From an uncultured Clostridia bacterium (lineage in GTDB: Bacteria > Bacillota > Clostridia > TANB77 > CAG-508), in the NCBI GenBank assembly GCA_947628085.1, contig CANQYM010000002.1:1-64000 (forward strand): a DNA stretch of 64,000 nt, in the 5' to 3' direction. A program made the translations under genes and the position numbers. Shown here in pieces: positions 7,377 through 16,674 of the stretch (positions are counted from its first letter, which is position 1; every line of letters begins with the position of its first letter). The notes below the pieces were generated by a model. The model saw nothing but the letters and a program-made list of their open reading frames with translations. It searched no databases and was not told where the DNA came from.

Positions 7377-8636
7377 TTAAATTTTCAAACTTCTTTTTCC
7401 GTCTATTTTATTCTTTGCTGTTTTCTCATATATAACTTTATCTTTATTTAATATTGAATATACTAAAGAAGTAATTGGAACTGTGAATACAACACCTATA
7501 CTTCCTGCAATAGCTGGTATTATTTCTTCTGCTATAGTTTCTTTATTTAAAATTTCATATATGTTCATTTCACATGCCATAAATAATAAAATTAATGTTA
7601 AAGAGCTTCCTACATAAGCTAAAATTAAAGTATTTGTCATTGTTCCAATAACATCTCTACCAATGTTCATTCCACTTTTTAATAATTCTTTCCAAGTTAT
7701 ATCTGGATTTTTCATTTTTATTTCATCTAAGCTAGAAGCAATTGACATTCCAACATCCATACAAGCACCAAGTGCTGAAACTATAATTCCTGCAAATAAT
7801 AAATCTCTAAAGTTGAAATTCATTGTAGTCATATTAATACTTAATTGAATTGCATCTTCGCAAGCTCCTGTCATTTTAGCCATATGATTAAATATTAAAG
7901 ATATAATTCCTGCTGATAAAACTCCACCTAACGTTCCTAAAGCTGCCGTTAATATTTTTTTATTAATTCCACTTCCTATTATAATGAATGTTCCAATAAT
8001 TATTAAAGCAGCTGCTATTACAGCAGTTCTAATTGCATTTGCTCCTTGGAATATTCCTCTTATCATAATAAAATAAACTAGTAATATAGTAAATAATAAT
8101 CCTAATATTGCTTTAATTCCCTTTTTACCACCAACAAGTAATATACTTAATAAAAATAAAGCAAATAATCCAAATATATATGGAGCTCTAACTACATCTA
8201 ATACTGTTGCTGTTGCATTACCTTCGTCATCTTCTACAATTTCTACAGAAACATTATCTCCAACATCTAGCTCGTAAGCTAATATTTTTCCTTCTATATC
8301 ATAAGTTAAAACATAATCTGTAGAAAATTCTTCTCCTATATAATCTCCTTCTGTTATTTCTACAACAACTGGTTGAACTTTATCTTTAACAGTTCCTGTA
8401 ACAACTTCCTTTACTTCTCCAGTTTCAATAATTTTTCCATAAGTACTAATTTGATTTTGTGATTTTTCAATGAGTTCAGAATCTGCTGTATTTTCTGCTT
8501 CTGCTGCATCAAGCGCTTCTTCTGTTTCACTTATTTTACTATCTGACGTTTTGCCTTCTTCTGTTGCAAAAATAAAAGTTGTAAAACTAATTAATATTAA
8601 AAAAAATGCAATTAATAATATCGTTCTTTTTTTCAA
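7377..8636 (-). CDS. YibE/F family multi-pass membrane protein
   Basis: 419 residues. An N-terminal signal/anchor (1-24) precedes an extracytoplasmic region of about 120 residues. Then come roughly seven to eight transmembrane segments typical of the YibE/F-like family, including the GGKKGIKAILGLLFTILLV start and the DVGMSIASSLDEI segment. Function in the family is not well established; transport has been proposed. The start is TTG at 8636, with a Shine-Dalgarno GGGGG seven bases upstream. It lies 14 bp behind the RsiV-like gene and is probably co-transcribed with it. Confidence 0.85.
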   Translation of the reverse strand: MKKRTILLIAFFLILISFTTFIFATEEGKTSDSKISETEEALDAAEAENTADSELIEKSQNQISTYGKIIETGEVKEVVTGTVKDKVQPVVVEITEGDYIGEEFSTDYVLTYDIEGKILAYELDVGDNVSVEIVEDDEGNATATVLDVVRAPYIFGLFALFLLSILLVGGKKGIKAILGLLFTILLVYFIMIRGIFQGANAIRTAVIAAALIIIGTFIIIGSGINKKILTAALGTLGGVLSAGIISLIFNHMAKMTGACEDAIQLSINMTTMNFNFRDLLFAGIIVSALGACMDVGMSIASSLDEIKMKNPDITWKELLKSGMNIGRDVIGTMTNTLILAYVGSSLTLILLFMACEMNIYEILNKETIAEEIIPAIAGSIGVVFTVPITSLVYSILNKDKVIYEKTAKNKIDGKRSLKI

Positions 8637-8650
8637 TTTAATTCCCCCTA

Positions 8651-9523
8651 TTAGAAAATTACTACATCCATTTCATTAGTATAATCGTTGTTTCCATAAG
8701 CATATACAACATATACATATCCGTCATTTGTTAAGAAAAATGTAGTTGCACTTTCTACTTTGTATATTTCGCTAGATAAATCTCTTTCATATAAATTTCC
8801 AAATTCTTCTGCTATAAGTCTTGCATTATTATAAGCTTTTTTAATGTCTTCATTTATTGTATTTTGTACTTTATCTTTACTTGTTCCTTTTAAATTTATT
8901 AAATCTGTTAATGATAATAATCTTTCTTCTTGAACAGAATAATTATATGTTTTAACTGTTAATTTTTCTGATTTTCCTTCTTCTTTTAATGAAGATTTTA
9001 TTGCAATTGATATAACATTATTATTTATAAAAGCAGCATAAGAAACAGTGTATATAGTAGTTCCATCTGTTCTTCTCATTATATTATTTGCTGTATCATA
9101 AAATTCTTTTTTTATATCAGAATTAATTTCTTTAGCTTTATCTGTATTGATGTTTAATAGTGGAATTTGTGCATTAACACTATAATAGTTTTCATCTTCA
9201 TTTACTAAATCATATGTTGTAAAAACTAAATTACTATTTTCACGTCTTAACTTTTCTACTTTAATATTTGAACTATCTCCTACAATAGAATTAGTAAATA
9301 AATTATTAAAATTAGATTTTAATGCTTCTATTTCTTCAGCATTCTTTTGACTACCTATATTTATTCCCATCATTAAAGCATCGGTATCTGAATATTTATA
9401 AAAAAATTGTGCATATATACCTAAGCATAATGCTACAACACACAATAATATTATTCCAACAAAAAATAAATATTTTTTAGGACCATGTAATGAATCAAAA
9501 AATACTCTTACGGCTCTCTTCAT
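8651..9523 (-). CDS. Membrane-anchored RsiV/PdaC-like (DUF3298/DUF4163-type) protein
   Basis: 290 residues with one N-terminal transmembrane helix (about 18-40) and an extracytoplasmic domain. Features typical of DUF3298/DUF4163 domains are visible: an IPLLN...KAKEINSDIKKEF stretch, VSYAAFINNNVISI, TYNYS and LSLTDLI. Such domains occur in the anti-sigma factor RsiV and in the deacetylase PdaC. There is no sigma factor next door and no cytosolic anti-sigma domain is obvious, so an anti-sigma role is not supported. A clear promoter and Shine-Dalgarno (AAGGAG) precede it, and it leads the two-gene unit with yibE/F. Confidence 0.7.
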   Translation of the reverse strand: MKRAVRVFFDSLHGPKKYLFFVGIILLCVVALCLGIYAQFFYKYSDTDALMMGINIGSQKNAEEIEALKSNFNNLFTNSIVGDSSNIKVEKLRRENSNLVFTTYDLVNEDENYYSVNAQIPLLNINTDKAKEINSDIKKEFYDTANNIMRRTDGTTIYTVSYAAFINNNVISIAIKSSLKEEGKSEKLTVKTYNYSVQEERLLSLTDLINLKGTSKDKVQNTINEDIKKAYNNARLIAEEFGNLYERDLSSEIYKVESATTFFLTNDGYVYVVYAYGNNDYTNEMDVVIF

Positions 9524-9552
9524 TTGAATCTCCTTTTTAAAAATCTAGGTTC

Positions 9553-9581
9553 ATTATAACATTTATGATTTAAAATAGCAA
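9553..9581 (-). promoter_or_regulatory. SigA-type promoter of the RsiV-like/yibE-F operon
   Basis: Read leftward: -35 TTGCTA (9576-9581), 17-nt spacer, -10 TATAAT (9553-9558), about 25 nt upstream of the Shine-Dalgarno. The left arm of repeat copy 3 begins 24 bp behind it. Confidence 0.65.
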
Positions 9582-9604
9582 TGTGTTAGAAATCTTTTTC
9601 TATA

Positions 9605-9765
9605 AATTCTTATAGAATATATATATCTTTTATTAAGTGATTTGGTGTCGCAATCTTCTTTTTAAAAAATAAAAAAAGGAAGATTGCTCCAATCGCCCTC
9701 CGCTTTCGCTTCGGTTGGTCGCTTACGCATCACTTTATAAAAGATATATATATTCTATAAGAATT
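9605..9765 (+). repeat. Dispersed long-arm palindromic element, copy 3
   Basis: Arms 9605-9641 and 9729-9765 are complementary over 37 bp with one mismatch. The core is as in copy 1 (TTGGTGTCGCAATCTTCTTT ... GGTCGCTTACGC). It lies between two divergent transcription units, so it cannot be explained as a shared terminator of converging genes. Confidence 0.9.
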
Positions 9766-9833
9766 CAGTGAAAATATTTATACAATAATTAAAAATTAAA
9801 AAAATATAAATGTATGAAAAATTTGTATTTTCG

Positions 9834-9870
9834 AAATAGCACTCTATGTGCTTGTTTGCTATTTTTTTCT
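9834..9870 (+). terminator. Orphan rightward terminator-like hairpin
   Basis: Stem AAATAGCA/TGCTATTT (9834-9841 with 9857-9864) is followed by a long T-rich run on the plus strand. An alternative GCAC/GTGC pairing (9839-9842 with 9848-9851) overlaps the left arm. No plus-strand gene precedes it, and the clp promoter begins 30 bp later. It may end a transcript crossing repeat copy 3. Confidence 0.5.
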
Positions 9871-9900
9871 TTTTTTATTTAGTTTTTCAATAAAAATCCA

Positions 9901-9961
9901 TTGACTATAAATCAAAAATATTGTATTATTATCTCTATAGAAATATCTTTAATTAAGATAT
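9901..9961 (+). promoter_or_regulatory. SigA-type promoter of the clpE-like gene plus downstream dyad
   Basis: -35 TTGACT (9901-9906), 17-nt spacer, -10 TATTAT (9924-9929). Just downstream is the dyad ATATCTT-N5-AAGATAT (9943-9961), in the position of a repressor site. I do not see a convincing CtsR heptad repeat or CIRCE element. Confidence 0.65.
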
Positions 9962-10007
9962 ATTATTAACAAATTTACTAATTTTAAGACTAAGGAGAAT
10001 ATTTTAT

Positions 10008-12335
10008 ATGATTTGTTCAGTATGTAATAAAAACACAGCAGTTGTATTCTTAAATAAAATAGAAAATGGCAAAAAAACTGTAGAAGGTTTATGCTATAAC
10101 TGTGCTAAAGAAAAGGGTATTAATCCTCTTGAAGTATTAGCTAAAAATGCTAATATTTCAAATGAAGAAATTGAAGATATGTCAAATCAATTTGAAAATA
10201 TATTAAAAGATTTTTCAGAAAATATGAACTTAGAAGCATTAGGTATTAACTCTGAAGATTTAGAAAATGTAGATATGGAAGATGATTCTAATCCTATTAA
10301 AAATATATTTGGAATATTTAGAGCAACAAATAAAAACGATGATACTGATGACGATACACAAAATAAAGCTCAATCAAATTCTTCAAACGGAAAAACTGTA
10401 AAAGTTCAAAAAAAGCCTAAAAATAATAAGAAGAAATTTTTAGATACATTTGGAACTAATCTTACAGAAAAGGCCAAAAACAATGAGTTAGATGAAGTAA
10501 TTGGTAGAGAAAATGAAATTGAAAGAATGATTCAAATTTTAAATAGACGTTCTAAAAATAATCCTTGTTTAATTGGTGAACCTGGTGTTGGTAAAACAGC
10601 CATAGCTCAAGGATTAGCTTTAAAAATTGCTCGTGAGCAAGTTCCTGCAAAACTATTAAATAAAGAAGTATATTTAATAGATATGACAGCAATAATTGCT
10701 GGAACACAATTTAGAGGTCAATTTGAAGCTAGAATGAAAGCTCTTGTTGATGAATGTAGAACTTATGGAAATATAATTCTTGTTATAGATGAAATTCACA
10801 ACATAATTGGTGCAGGCGATGCAGAACATTCTATGAATGCTGCAAACATTTTAAAACCATCATTATCAAATGGAGAAATTCAATTAATTGGAACTACAAC
10901 ATTAAAAGAATACAGAAAATATATTGAAAAAGACTCTGCTTTAGAAAGAAGATTTCAACCTATACTTGTTGAAGAACCATCTATTGATGATACTATTGAA
11001 ATTATCAAAGGTATTAAAAAATATTATGAAGATTATCATAAAGTAATTATTACTCCAGATATTATAGAAAAAACAGTTAAAATGTCTGAAAAATATATTC
11101 ATGATAGATTTCTACCAGATAAAGCTATAGATTTAATTGATGAAGCTTGTTCAAAATTAAATTTAAAAAATAAAGCTTTATTTGAATTAGAATTAATAAA
11201 AAATGAATTAAAGAAAGTTGCTGAAGAAAAAGAAGATGCAGTTTCATCAGATTCTATTGAAGAATATCAAAAAGCAGCAAACTTAAAAACAAAAGAATGT
11301 AACCTTACAGAACGTATGCAACAAATAGAAAAAGATTTAAAACCTGTTGTTCTTACAGTACAAGATATTGCAGATGTAATAGAACGTTGGACTAAAATTC
11401 CAGTTACAAAAATTACAGAAGCAGAAACAGAAAAATTATTAAATCTTGAAAAAAATCTTCATAAACACATTATTTCTCAAGATGAAGCTGTAAGTGCTGT
11501 TTCAAAAGCAATTAGAAGAAATCGTGCTGGACTTCAAAGTACAAAACGTCCACCATCATTTATTTTTGTTGGTCCTACAGGCGTTGGAAAAACAGAACTT
11601 GCAAAAGCCTTAGCTTATGAAATGTTTGGTAGTGAAGACAGTATTATAAGAATTGATATGTCTGAATATATGGAAAGTCATTCAACATCTAAATTAATTG
11701 GATCTCCTCCAGGATATGTAGGATATGATGATGCCGGACAACTAACAGAAAAAGTTAAAAGAAGACCATATTCAATTATACTTCTTGATGAAATTGAAAA
11801 AGCTCATAGCGATGTATTTAACATTTTACTTCAAGTTTTAGATGATGGAAAACTTACAGATGCTCAAGGCAATACAGTTAGTTTCGAAAACACAATTATT
11901 ATAATGACTTCAAATGCTGGTTCAAATTTAAATACTAATTCTATTGGATTTGGAAATCAAGCAATAATGAATAGAGATAAAATTTTAGGTGCTTTAAAAG
12001 ATTTATTTAGACCAGAATTTTTAAATAGAGTTGATGAAACAATAGTATTCAATCCATTAACAGAAGCAGAATTACTACAAATAGTTGATTTACTATTAGA
12101 AAAAACTCAAGAAGCATTAGATAATAAGGAAATTAAACTAGAATTAAATCAAGAAGCAAAAGAATTTATTGCTAAAAAAGGAACTGATTTAAAATATGGT
12201 GCAAGACCACTTAGAAGATCAATTCAAAAATTAGTTGAAGATGAAATTGCTGAAATGATTTTAAGAGGTGAAGTAACTTCTGGTCAAACAATTTATGGAT
12301 ATATGGAAAACGGAAATTTGAAATTCAGTGTATAG
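10008..12335 (+). CDS. clpE: ClpE-type AAA+ unfoldase with N-terminal zinc finger
   Basis: ATP-dependent unfoldase expected to feed ClpP in protein quality control. The 775 residues run in order: a Cys4 zinc finger (Cys3, Cys6, Cys29, Cys32), an acidic then Lys-rich linker (40-150), AAA module 1 (Walker A GEPGVGKT 190-197, Walker B with Asp261-Glu262), a UVR/middle region (about 410-450), and AAA module 2 (GPTGVGKT about 522, ILLDEIEKAH about 590). The zinc finger instead of a Clp-N repeat domain marks ClpE rather than ClpC. It is longer than Bacillus ClpE, mainly in the linker. Shine-Dalgarno AGGAG precedes the ATG. Confidence 0.88.
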   Translation: MICSVCNKNTAVVFLNKIENGKKTVEGLCYNCAKEKGINPLEVLAKNANISNEEIEDMSNQFENILKDFSENMNLEALGINSEDLENVDMEDDSNPIKNIFGIFRATNKNDDTDDDTQNKAQSNSSNGKTVKVQKKPKNNKKKFLDTFGTNLTEKAKNNELDEVIGRENEIERMIQILNRRSKNNPCLIGEPGVGKTAIAQGLALKIAREQVPAKLLNKEVYLIDMTAIIAGTQFRGQFEARMKALVDECRTYGNIILVIDEIHNIIGAGDAEHSMNAANILKPSLSNGEIQLIGTTTLKEYRKYIEKDSALERRFQPILVEEPSIDDTIEIIKGIKKYYEDYHKVIITPDIIEKTVKMSEKYIHDRFLPDKAIDLIDEACSKLNLKNKALFELELIKNELKKVAEEKEDAVSSDSIEEYQKAANLKTKECNLTERMQQIEKDLKPVVLTVQDIADVIERWTKIPVTKITEAETEKLLNLEKNLHKHIISQDEAVSAVSKAIRRNRAGLQSTKRPPSFIFVGPTGVGKTELAKALAYEMFGSEDSIIRIDMSEYMESHSTSKLIGSPPGYVGYDDAGQLTEKVKRRPYSIILLDEIEKAHSDVFNILLQVLDDGKLTDAQGNTVSFENTIIIMTSNAGSNLNTNSIGFGNQAIMNRDKILGALKDLFRPEFLNRVDETIVFNPLTEAELLQIVDLLLEKTQEALDNKEIKLELNQEAKEFIAKKGTDLKYGARPLRRSIQKLVEDEIAEMILRGEVTSGQTIYGYMENGNLKFSV

Positions 12336-12337
12336 AA

Positions 12338-12372
12338 AAAAAGCTAACAATTATTTTAATTGTTAGCTTTTT
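12338..12372. terminator. Shared bidirectional terminator between convergent genes
   Basis: A 16-bp stem (12338-12353 with 12357-12372) with GCTAACAATTA arms, an A-run before and a T-run after. It serves the clpE-like gene from the left and the BofC-like gene from the right. Confidence 0.85.
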
Positions 12373-12373
12373 C

Positions 12374-12937
12374 TTATTCAAAATCTTCTATTGCAGAATT
12401 TAAATTACTAATTCCATATACATATATTCCATTTTGTAAGTTAATAATGTCTTCATTTGTTAAATATTCTGTACTTATTCCTGTTGATTTAAAAAACTCT
12501 AATTCTTCATCATTTGCTAAATGAAACACATCAATATTTTCATCTTCTAACTTTAAAACATAATGGTTATCACAAACATCATCTACTTTTTTAGAAAGAA
12601 CAATATTATTACTACTAAATTTTTCTATATTCCAATCTGGATACATCTTTTCTAATTCTGATTTGCTTAAATTTATAATTTCTGTTGGTAATTCTGCATA
12701 ATTAAATTTTAAATGACCACATTTATCATAATATTTTTTCAATGCAAAAGTTGCATTATAAGAAACTTTTTCTTCTACTGAAGCTGTTTCTTTTACAGTA
12801 TTTGTAGATACTGAATTATCTAATTTTAAATTACTTATATTCTCTTTTTTCCACAAACGTGCATAAAAATATCCTATTCCTATTGAAAAAACAAATATTA
12901 GAATACTATAAAAAATTATTCTTCTCACTTTTATCAC
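12374..12937 (-). CDS. BofC C-terminal-domain-like membrane-anchored protein
   Basis: 187 residues with an N-terminal membrane anchor (5-25) and an extracytoplasmic domain. The pattern KCGH...LP.E.INL.K.EL...YPDW.IE.F followed by C..HYVLK and ending ISTEYL...L..GI.VYG resembles proteins annotated with the BofC C-terminal domain in Clostridia. BofC itself controls sigma-K processing in Bacillus. The start is GTG at 12937, overlapping the comEC stop as GTGA, so translation is probably coupled to comEC. Assignment rests on my recollection of the family pattern. Confidence 0.55.
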   Translation of the reverse strand: MIKVRRIIFYSILIFVFSIGIGYFYARLWKKENISNLKLDNSVSTNTVKETASVEEKVSYNATFALKKYYDKCGHLKFNYAELPTEIINLSKSELEKMYPDWNIEKFSSNNIVLSKKVDDVCDNHYVLKLEDENIDVFHLANDEELEFFKSTGISTEYLTNEDIINLQNGIYVYGISNLNSAIEDFE

Positions 12938-15147
12938 CTATTTCTAGTATGTAAAAATAAAGATTTTATATTCATTTTTTTGTCAAATTTAATACTTATT
13001 TCTCCACATTCATCTGTTCTAAAAATTTTAATGCCACTTTCCTTCAGTCTTTTTATTACTTCTTCACTTGGATGTCCAAAACTATTGTCTTCACCTACTC
13101 CAATTAACGCAATTTCTGGGTTTACTGCATCTAAAAAATCTTTTGATGAAGATGTTTTTGAACCATGATGAGCAACTTTTAAAATTGTTGATTTTAAAAT
13201 ATTCATATTTTCATAATAATTTAAAATTTCTTTTTCTGCTATTTCTTCAATATCTCCAGTAAATAAAATAGAAGCATTTTTAAACTCAAGTTTAAATACT
13301 AATGAATTATTATTTAAAGAATTTTCTCTCAAAATATTATTTGCATTTGGCCAAATAGTATGTAAATAAATGTCCTCTTCTATTTTTAATTTATCTCCTG
13401 CTTTTAAAATAATAATTTCAATTTTCTTTTCTCTTGCCTTTTCTATTAAATCTGTTAATTGATTTGAATTTTCTGGCTGAACACCTATTAAAATTTTATT
13501 TACTTTTAAACTCTCTAAAACTGAAAATGTGCCTCCTATATGGTCACTATCCGCATGAGAAATAATTAAATAATCTATTTTATTTATTCTTCTATCTAGC
13601 AAATATGGTAATAAAACATTCTTTCCATAATCATATTTATTGCTATTTCCCTCTCCACCATCAACTAAAATCTTTTTTCCCTCAGGAGTTATAATTAGTG
13701 TTGAATCTCCTTGTCCAACATCAATAAAATGGATCTCTAAATTTTCGGTATGTAGAGCTTCTAAAAATGTTATACTAATAACTAAAAAAACTATTATTAT
13801 CTTGATTTTTTTATAATTGTTTTTGAGTGCTCTAATTGGAAATAAAATAATTCTTAAAATCATATATTTTCTTTTCAAATATACTATTATAATGATAAAA
13901 ACAATTACATAAAAAATTAAAATACTAATAAAATATGGCGTTTTTACATAAATTCTTGAAAAAGGAATTTGACTTAATATTTTAGAAGAATTTAATAAAA
14001 CATAAATTAATATTTTTTCTATATAAGACAATATTTTTGTAAATGGATTTTTTATAAAAGAAATAAAAATACTTAAATAGCCTAAAGCCAAAACTGGTCC
14101 TATTAAAAAGGAAATTAAAAAATTAGATATAATTATATTTATATTAATTGTATTAAATACATAAATGCTAATTGGAAATGTTAATATTTGTGCAGATATA
14201 GTAATTAAAACAACTTTTAAAATTTTTAAATATATTTTTTTGTGAAATACCTTTTTTAAATATAGCTCGCAAATTCTATAAAGTATTCTATAAAATAAAA
14301 TTATACTAAAAGTAGCTAAAAAAGAAAGCCACATCCCAACACTATAGATATTAAATGGATTTAAAAATATGATTATTATAAAAGAAATTAATATATTTTT
14401 ATAAATATTATTTCTTTTATTTAAATTAAAATTAATTAAATTTATAGAGTTCATAATACAAGCTCTTATGCAAGATGGCGAAAATCCAGTAAAAAAAGAA
14501 AAGCAGAATAAAATTGTAATTATAATAATGTTTTGTTTTTTTACACTTTTTATTAGCTTACTTAAAATGCCTTTTAAACCTAAAACCACATAAGAAACAT
14601 GTAGTCCGGAAATTGCTAAAATATGTGAAATGTTAACTTTTCTAAAACTTTCTACTACTTCCTCGTCCAAATTATTTGTTTTTCCAAGTAAAATTCCTTT
14701 TAAAAAATCACTATATTCACCGCTATATAAATAATCTATTTTTCTTTTAAAAACTTCTCTTAAGTTTCCAATAATACTATTAAAACTAGTTTTTTTACTA
14801 ATAAATTCTATTTTTTCCGAATTAATTATTCCATAAATTTTCTTTTGTTTAAGATAATTTCTGTAATTAAATCCCTTATAATTTCTAGAAGAATTTGCTT
14901 TTTTAAATTCACCAGAAGCTTTTATTATATCTCCAATATTATAAATATTATTTTTTTCTGTGTATAAAATTAATTTTGTATTTGTAGATTTTTTTATGTT
15001 TTTATTTTCAATAGTTTTCACAACATATTTTATGCTTCTTTCTTTTTCTTCTATATCAATTATTTCAAAAACTGCTATTATATCACATTTTTCTGGATAA
15101 ATTTTTTCATAAGAAAAAACAAAGGCTATGTTATAACATAGCCCCAT
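12934..15147 (-). CDS. comEC: ComEC/Rec2 family DNA-uptake channel
   Basis: Membrane channel for uptake of transforming single-stranded DNA. The 737 residues show an N-terminal DUF4131-like OB region, the competence domain (HILAISGLHVSYV near 190) with many transmembrane helices, and a C-terminal metallo-beta-lactamase domain (HFIDVGQGDS, then HADSDHIGG near residue 530). The ATG at 15147 has no Shine-Dalgarno. The frame stays open upstream and encodes a hydrophobic segment. A perfect GAAAGGAG sits six bases before an AUA codon at 15180, which may be the true start. Third in a unit behind aspS and the NlpC/P60 gene. Confidence 0.92.
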   Translation of the reverse strand: MGLCYNIAFVFSYEKIYPEKCDIIAVFEIIDIEEKERSIKYVVKTIENKNIKKSTNTKLILYTEKNNIYNIGDIIKASGEFKKANSSRNYKGFNYRNYLKQKKIYGIINSEKIEFISKKTSFNSIIGNLREVFKRKIDYLYSGEYSDFLKGILLGKTNNLDEEVVESFRKVNISHILAISGLHVSYVVLGLKGILSKLIKSVKKQNIIIITILFCFSFFTGFSPSCIRACIMNSINLINFNLNKRNNIYKNILISFIIIIFLNPFNIYSVGMWLSFLATFSIILFYRILYRICELYLKKVFHKKIYLKILKVVLITISAQILTFPISIYVFNTININIIISNFLISFLIGPVLALGYLSIFISFIKNPFTKILSYIEKILIYVLLNSSKILSQIPFSRIYVKTPYFISILIFYVIVFIIIIVYLKRKYMILRIILFPIRALKNNYKKIKIIIVFLVISITFLEALHTENLEIHFIDVGQGDSTLIITPEGKKILVDGGEGNSNKYDYGKNVLLPYLLDRRINKIDYLIISHADSDHIGGTFSVLESLKVNKILIGVQPENSNQLTDLIEKAREKKIEIIILKAGDKLKIEEDIYLHTIWPNANNILRENSLNNNSLVFKLEFKNASILFTGDIEEIAEKEILNYYENMNILKSTILKVAHHGSKTSSSKDFLDAVNPEIALIGVGEDNSFGHPSEEVIKRLKESGIKIFRTDECGEISIKFDKKMNIKSLFLHTRNR

Positions 15148-15207
15148 TAAAAATATTAATATTAAAATTTTATTTTTTATTTTTGACTCCTTTCAAAAAT
15201 GCCCCAA

Positions 15208-16644
15208 CTACTCAGCTAATCTTTTAGCATTAACAAATCTAGAATTATAATATGTACTAGTATTTAAATTATCTGTAACAACTCCTCTATCAGCATTTGC
15301 TGCATGAATGAAGTTTCCATCTCCAATATAAATTCCAGTATGACCTATTTTTGTTTTTCCTTCATCATAAAAAAGTATTAAGTCTCCTGGCTTTAAATCT
15401 TGCATTGCAACATCAGAACCAACTGAATTTTGTGTTGCAGCAGAAGCCCCTATAGAATATCCAAAATTACTATAAACATATTGTGTAAATCCAGAGCAAT
15501 CGAATCCTGTAGAAGGACTTTTTCCACCTGAAACATATGGTAATCCTAAATATTGTTTTGCAAATTCTACAATTTCATTTCCATTATTTGTAGCACTTTG
15601 TAGTGCTTTATTTAAATTTTCATTTTGTTCTTTAGATATTGTCGTTTCATCATTTACTTGAATTTCATTTACTGTTTCTCTTGACTCAGAAGAACTTCTT
15701 GAAGATACATTAATAGTAATTAATCTTTTATTTACATATCCTTTTATATCTCCACTTGTTATTTGATACCAATCTCCTTCTTCACCTACAATATTTACTA
15801 CATCATCATAATCTAATGAATCTATAGCTTCTGAAGATTGATTTGCTTTTTCTCTTACTATTGCTGTTTCTACATTTATTTTTCCAGTTTTTCCTACATC
15901 TGTTTCTTTACTTGATGCATTTTCTTCTGTTTTATTTTCTTGTAAATCTGTTTTTGACTCAGTTTTCTTTGGTTCCTCTTTACTACTACTTTCCGCTTTT
16001 TCTTTTACAGTTATTTTTGAAGATGGAACCCATCCTTCTGTGCTATTTTCTATGCTTATTTTTGTCCAATTTGTAATTTCTGAAATTTTTGTTATTTCTT
16101 TATCTTTTTCAATTTTTAAAGTTTTATTTGAAGACATATTTGGTAAAGACCTAATATATGTTTCATTAGCTATAACATAAACATTTTGGGAATTTGTAGT
16201 ATTTGCATTTTCATTATTTACAGAGTTTGTATTTGTACTAGTTGTATTAGTATTTGTATTTGTGTTGGTGTTAGTATTTGTAGTATTATTTACATTTGTA
16301 TTAGTAGTTACATTTTCTTGGCTTGCAGAATTAGTATTTGTGTTTGTAGTATTTGTGGTATTATTGTTTGTTTGAGATTTTGAGTTACTACTTTCTTTAA
16401 TGTATTCTTTTTTTACATATCCTGTGTTTTCACCATATTTAACTTTTAACCAACCATCTTCTGTCTCTAATATTTCCAATTCTTCGCCTTGATAGATATT
16501 TGTAATTATATTAGAATCTGTAGAAGGATTTTCTCTAAGTCTAACTGCATCTGTATTTACTACTCCAGTAACTGCAAATACATTTCCTATTGAAAAAACA
16601 TATATTATTAAAATAAATACAATTATTTTTTTAATAAATTTCAT
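15208..16644 (-). CDS. Secreted SH3b-NlpC/P60 cell-wall hydrolase
   Basis: Peptidoglycan endopeptidase, 478 residues. It has a signal peptide (1-24), a first bacterial SH3 domain (about 28-85), an Asn/Thr-rich low-complexity linker (about 92-150), a second SH3 domain (about 152-215), a Lys/Glu/Ser-rich linker, a third SH3 domain (about 255-312), and a C-terminal NlpC/P60 domain. That domain carries the catalytic Cys in FDCSGF and His in GHTGIYIG, with a further His in FIHAAN. Such enzymes cleave the stem-peptide bond after D-gamma-Glu. It ends 27 bp before the proposed AUA start of comEC. Confidence 0.9.
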   Translation of the reverse strand: MKFIKKIIVFILIIYVFSIGNVFAVTGVVNTDAVRLRENPSTDSNIITNIYQGEELEILETEDGWLKVKYGENTGYVKKEYIKESSNSKSQTNNNTTNTTNTNTNSASQENVTTNTNVNNTTNTNTNTNTNTNTTSTNTNSVNNENANTTNSQNVYVIANETYIRSLPNMSSNKTLKIEKDKEITKISEITNWTKISIENSTEGWVPSSKITVKEKAESSSKEEPKKTESKTDLQENKTEENASSKETDVGKTGKINVETAIVREKANQSSEAIDSLDYDDVVNIVGEEGDWYQITSGDIKGYVNKRLITINVSSRSSSESRETVNEIQVNDETTISKEQNENLNKALQSATNNGNEIVEFAKQYLGLPYVSGGKSPSTGFDCSGFTQYVYSNFGYSIGASAATQNSVGSDVAMQDLKPGDLILFYDEGKTKIGHTGIYIGDGNFIHAANADRGVVTDNLNTSTYYNSRFVNAKRLAE

Positions 16645-16674
16645 ATAACAAATTTCCTTTATTTAATTAATAAT

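Noticed and set aside
8651-9523. RsiV-type anti-sigma factor
   Set aside because: The extracytoplasmic domain resembles RsiV, but there is no ECF sigma gene nearby and no cytosolic anti-sigma segment.
9901-10007. CtsR or CIRCE operator upstream of the clpE-like gene
   Set aside because: The dyad at 9943-9961 does not match the CtsR heptad tandem repeat or the 9-bp CIRCE arms that I know.
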